Assembly: GCA_021324795.1 (NCBI GenBank)
Contig: JAJPIK010000030.1
Coordinates: forward strand, 124,001-188,000
Direction of reading: 5' to 3'
Source of the DNA: Chloroflexota bacterium
GTDB taxonomy: Bacteria; Chloroflexota; UBA6077; FW602-bin22; CADDYW01
DNA length: 64,000 nucleotides
Part shown: one piece after another, positions 61,725-64,000 of the stretch
Numbering within the stretch: position 1 is the stretch's first letter
Layout of the letters: each line of letters opens with the position of its first letter
Notes under the pieces: generated by a model
Seen by the model: only the letters and a program-made list of their open reading frames with translations
Databases searched by the model: none
What the model was told of the DNA's origin: nothing
Translations under genes and position numbers: made by a program

Positions 61725-63065
61725 ATGTCCAAAGCAATCGTCGCACTCGTTGGCCGGCCAAATGTCGGTAAATCGACCTTATTCAATCGTATTGTTGGCG
61801 AGCGGATCGCGATCGTCGAAGACGTGGCCGGTACCACGCGTGATCGTCTATACTATGATGCAGACTGGAATGGGCGTGACTTCACGATTGTCGATACCGG
61901 TGGCTTAGAAATCGAACCCGGGAGCGACATCGCCCAACGCGTCCGACAGCAAGCCGAGCTCGCGGTTGACGAAGCTGATCTCATTTTATTCGTCGTCGAC
62001 GCCCAGCAAGGCATAACCACGGGTGACCTGGAAGTTGCCGCGCTCTTGCGGCAGACGAATAAGCCGGTGCTGGTAGTCGCGAACAAAGCCGATACTGCGA
62101 ATCGACGCCTTGAATCAGCCGAGTTTTACCGGCTGGGGTTGAGAGAGGTCTACCCGATCTCGTCGCTCCATGGGACAGGGACCGGCGATTTGCTGGACGC
62201 GGTGGTTGCTCACTTACCCTCGATACCAACCGAAGCGCCAACGAGTGAAGAAGGGGTGCGCGTTGCCTTCGTCGGCCGACCGAACGTGGGGAAATCATCT
62301 CTCCTCAACGCGATCGTTGGACGCGAGCGTGCCGTCGTCACCGAAATTCCAGGAACCACCCGCGACACGATCGATACAAGCCTGGAAATAGACGGACGCC
62401 GCTTGACATTAGTTGACACTGCGGGCGTGCGTCGCCGGGGCCGCATCGAGGCCGGAATCGAGCGCTACAGCGTGATCCGTTCAATTCGAGCAATCGAGCG
62501 GGCTGACATCATCGCGGTTATTCTGGATGCCAGTGAAGGGGTCACCGCTCAGGATACGCATCTGGCCGGCTTTGCTCGTGACGAGGCAAAAGGTATCTTA
62601 CTGGTAGTAAACAAGTGGGATCTGGTGCCGCAGACGAGCCAGGTGAAAGAAGAGTGGACGCTCCAAGTCCGGGAGGAGTTCAAGTTCATCCCATATTCCC
62701 CGCTGCTCTTCGTTTCGGCGAAACAGCGCTGGCAGATCAGCGACATCGTCAACACGGTTTTTCAGATATCCGAACAACGGTACAAACGGGTGTCAACTGC
62801 GGCCTTGAACGACGTCATCGAGGAAGCACTCCACGCTCATTCGCCAGGGACAAGTCGTGGCCGACAGCTCAAGATCTACTACGTCACGCAGGTGTCGGTC
62901 AATCCGCCGACCTTCGTCTTCTTCGTGAACGATGCGGCCCTCCTTCAGTTTTCTTACCAACGTTACCTTGAAAACCGCATCCGTCGGGCATTCGGATTTG
63001 AAGGCACCGCGGTGCGAATGATCTTTCGCACCCGGGTGGCAAATCAGTTGGAAAAGAGGGCATGA
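61725..63065 (+). CDS. der: ribosome biogenesis GTPase Der
   Basis: Der (EngA) is a tandem GTPase for 50S subunit assembly. Both G1 loops are GRPNVGKS, at about residues 10-17 and 184-191, and the G3 motifs are DTGG and DTAG, with NKAD and NKWD for G4. The C-terminal KH-like domain has LKIYYVTQVSVNPPTFVFFV and NRIRRAFGFEGTAVRMIFRT. The length of 446 aa is normal. Its stop overlaps the plsY start. Confidence 0.96.
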   Translation: MSKAIVALVGRPNVGKSTLFNRIVGERIAIVEDVAGTTRDRLYYDADWNGRDFTIVDTGGLEIEPGSDIAQRVRQQAELAVDEADLILFVVDAQQGITTGDLEVAALLRQTNKPVLVVANKADTANRRLESAEFYRLGLREVYPISSLHGTGTGDLLDAVVAHLPSIPTEAPTSEEGVRVAFVGRPNVGKSSLLNAIVGRERAVVTEIPGTTRDTIDTSLEIDGRRLTLVDTAGVRRRGRIEAGIERYSVIRSIRAIERADIIAVILDASEGVTAQDTHLAGFARDEAKGILLVVNKWDLVPQTSQVKEEWTLQVREEFKFIPYSPLLFVSAKQRWQISDIVNTVFQISEQRYKRVSTAALNDVIEEALHAHSPGTSRGRQLKIYYVTQVSVNPPTFVFFVNDAALLQFSYQRYLENRIRRAFGFEGTAVRMIFRTRVANQLEKRA

Positions 63066-63697
63066 TCGTCATCAGCGCGGCGATCGTCATCGCCAGCTAT
63101 CTTCTCGGGGCGATCCCTTTTGGACTGCTGGTTGCCCGCTGGCAACGTGGAATCGATATTCGCAAATACGGTAGCGGTAGCACGGGCGCCACGAACGTTC
63201 TGCGTACCCTTGGCTGGCGCGCCTCGGCAATCGTTTTCGCAAGTGACTTAGCCAAGACAATCGTACCGGTGCTCGTGGCTCGGTTACTTACCGGTTCTGC
63301 CTGGGTCGAGTCACTCTGCGCGGTCGCAGCGATCGCTGGTCATTGCTGGCCCGTCTACAGCAACTGGTCCGGCGGTCGGGGCGTGACGAGTTCCCTCGGC
63401 GGCTTAATCGTTCTCCAGCCGATTTTGGCGGTTGCCTGCCTCGCCGTCACCGCGATCGTTGTCTCCGTGTCGCGCTTCGTCTCGCTGGGATCCCTCGCAG
63501 GGGTTGCTTTTGGAACGGTAGTGATGGCAATTTTGGTCGCGACCGGCTCGGTGCCGACCGGCTACGTCGTGATGGTCCTCGGCTCACCCTTGATTGTCTT
63601 TATCCGCCATCGGGAGAATATTCTGCGCTTGCTGGCCGGTACAGAGAGGAAAATCGGTCAGACGAGCGAAGGTGCCCGCCCCCAAACCCAAACCTGA
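63062..63697 (+). CDS. plsY: acyl-phosphate glycerol-3-phosphate acyltransferase PlsY
   Basis: PlsY is a multi-helix membrane enzyme that acylates glycerol 3-phosphate to start phospholipid synthesis. The three family motifs are present: YLLGAIPFGLLVARW, then IRKYGSGSTGATNVLRTLGW, and GHCWPVYSNWSGGRGVTSSL. HRENILRLLAGTERKIG is the fourth conserved block. The product is 211 aa, normal. The start overlaps the der stop, a pairing found in many bacteria. Confidence 0.95.
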   Translation: MIVISAAIVIASYLLGAIPFGLLVARWQRGIDIRKYGSGSTGATNVLRTLGWRASAIVFASDLAKTIVPVLVARLLTGSAWVESLCAVAAIAGHCWPVYSNWSGGRGVTSSLGGLIVLQPILAVACLAVTAIVVSVSRFVSLGSLAGVAFGTVVMAILVATGSVPTGYVVMVLGSPLIVFIRHRENILRLLAGTERKIGQTSEGARPQTQT

Positions 63698-63742
63698 GCG
63701 CCAGCGTAGTCGATAAAGGTACGCCTCGCCCCCAGCCCCCTT

Positions 63743-64000
63743 TTATGCCGAGCGTGGCAGACGACGACGAGGTGCCCCCCCGGTGAAGACCGCCGCTACC
63801 AGCGCCGCGGGCCAAAGGAGCCACGCGCGCAGTCCTGCTGGGCTCGAGATAGACCGCTTTGTCCCGGCACGCCGGGCGCGCAGTTTTGCCAGGATCTCCT
63901 GTCTTTGTGCCTGTAAAGCGATGATCTGGCTGTCGTGAAAGTCCGAGCCAAAGCGATAACGGCGGAAAAGGCGATCCTCGCGCTTGATCCGGTCGATCTC
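63743..64000 (-). CDS. C-terminal part of an unrecognised protein (cut by window edge)
   Basis: An open frame enters from the right edge on the minus strand and stops at 63743. The 85 visible residues begin with a charged helix (EIDRIKREDRLFRRYRFGSD), then a hydrophobic segment (LRAWLLWPAALVAAVFTGG) and a basic end. It converges on plsY with a gap of 45 bases. The family cannot be judged. Confidence 0.5.
   Translation of the reverse strand, partial: EIDRIKREDRLFRRYRFGSDFHDSQIIALQAQRQEILAKLRARRAGTKRSISSPAGLRAWLLWPAALVAAVFTGGAPRRRLPRSA

Noticed and set aside
1..64000. tRNA, rRNA, CRISPR, insertion-sequence or prophage genes
   Set aside because: No cloverleaf-like sequence, regular repeat-spacer pattern, transposase or phage structural motif was recognised on either strand.

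Overview
The window is about 60% GC by eye and densely coded on both strands. It looks like part of a bacterial chromosome, most probably a Chloroflexota member (Thermomicrobia/Sphaerobacter-like). This rests on family content: secreted proteins with long Pro/Thr linkers, a split methylmalonyl-CoA mutase, a YfhO-type membrane protein, CdaA/CdaR and a Sec-containing SelD. No rRNA, tRNA, CRISPR array, insertion sequence or phage gene was recognised.

Layout. 1-10205 (minus): urease operon (ureA, ureB, ureC, an unrecognised gene where ureE usually sits, ureF, ureG, ureD cut by the window edge), preceded by the complete urea ABC transporter urtABCDE. 10529-19261: an orphan gene, BioY, a Cof-type HAD phosphatase, a glycoside-hydrolase-like surface protein, a YggX-like protein, a zinc-ribbon protein, an RlpA-type wall protein behind a candidate c-di-AMP riboswitch, a TIM-barrel isomerase and a secreted SH3/C39-like protein. 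19320-29913: a HAD phosphatase, ScpB, a PilM/PilN/PilO block in which PilN carries a very large insertion, and glutamate synthase GltB behind an attenuator-like leader. 30411-37639 (plus): thiolase, then the propionyl-CoA carboxylation and methylmalonyl-CoA mutase genes. 37608-46575: a CbiX-like chelatase, dGTPase, a Gfo/Idh/MocA oxidoreductase, an HpaB-type oxygenase with an E1 alpha/beta pair, small membrane and zinc proteins, and an alpha/beta-hydrolase-fold protein without its nucleophile. 46799-54183: a YfhO-type membrane protein, then a minus-strand run selD-ychF-larA-cyclase-lipoate ligase. 54407-63697 (plus): a surface protein, a membrane-anchored molybdopterin oxidoreductase, MoeA, ornithine carbamoyltransferase, CdaA, CdaR, Der and PlsY. 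A truncated minus-strand gene runs off the right end.

How genes fit together. Urt imports urea and urease releases ammonia, which GltB can help assimilate. BioY supplies biotin for the acyl-CoA carboxylase. MoeA makes the cofactor for the oxidoreductase beside it. CdaA/CdaR imply c-di-AMP signalling, which fits the candidate riboswitch before the RlpA-type gene.

The strongest observation is selD. Its catalytic Cys codon is an in-frame TGA at 54133-54135, so SelD is almost certainly a selenoprotein and a plain reading-frame search truncates it. Other points of interest are the PilN insertion, a dispersed repeat translated inside ureF, terminator-containing leaders before gltB and selD, and a recurring extended -10 promoter motif.
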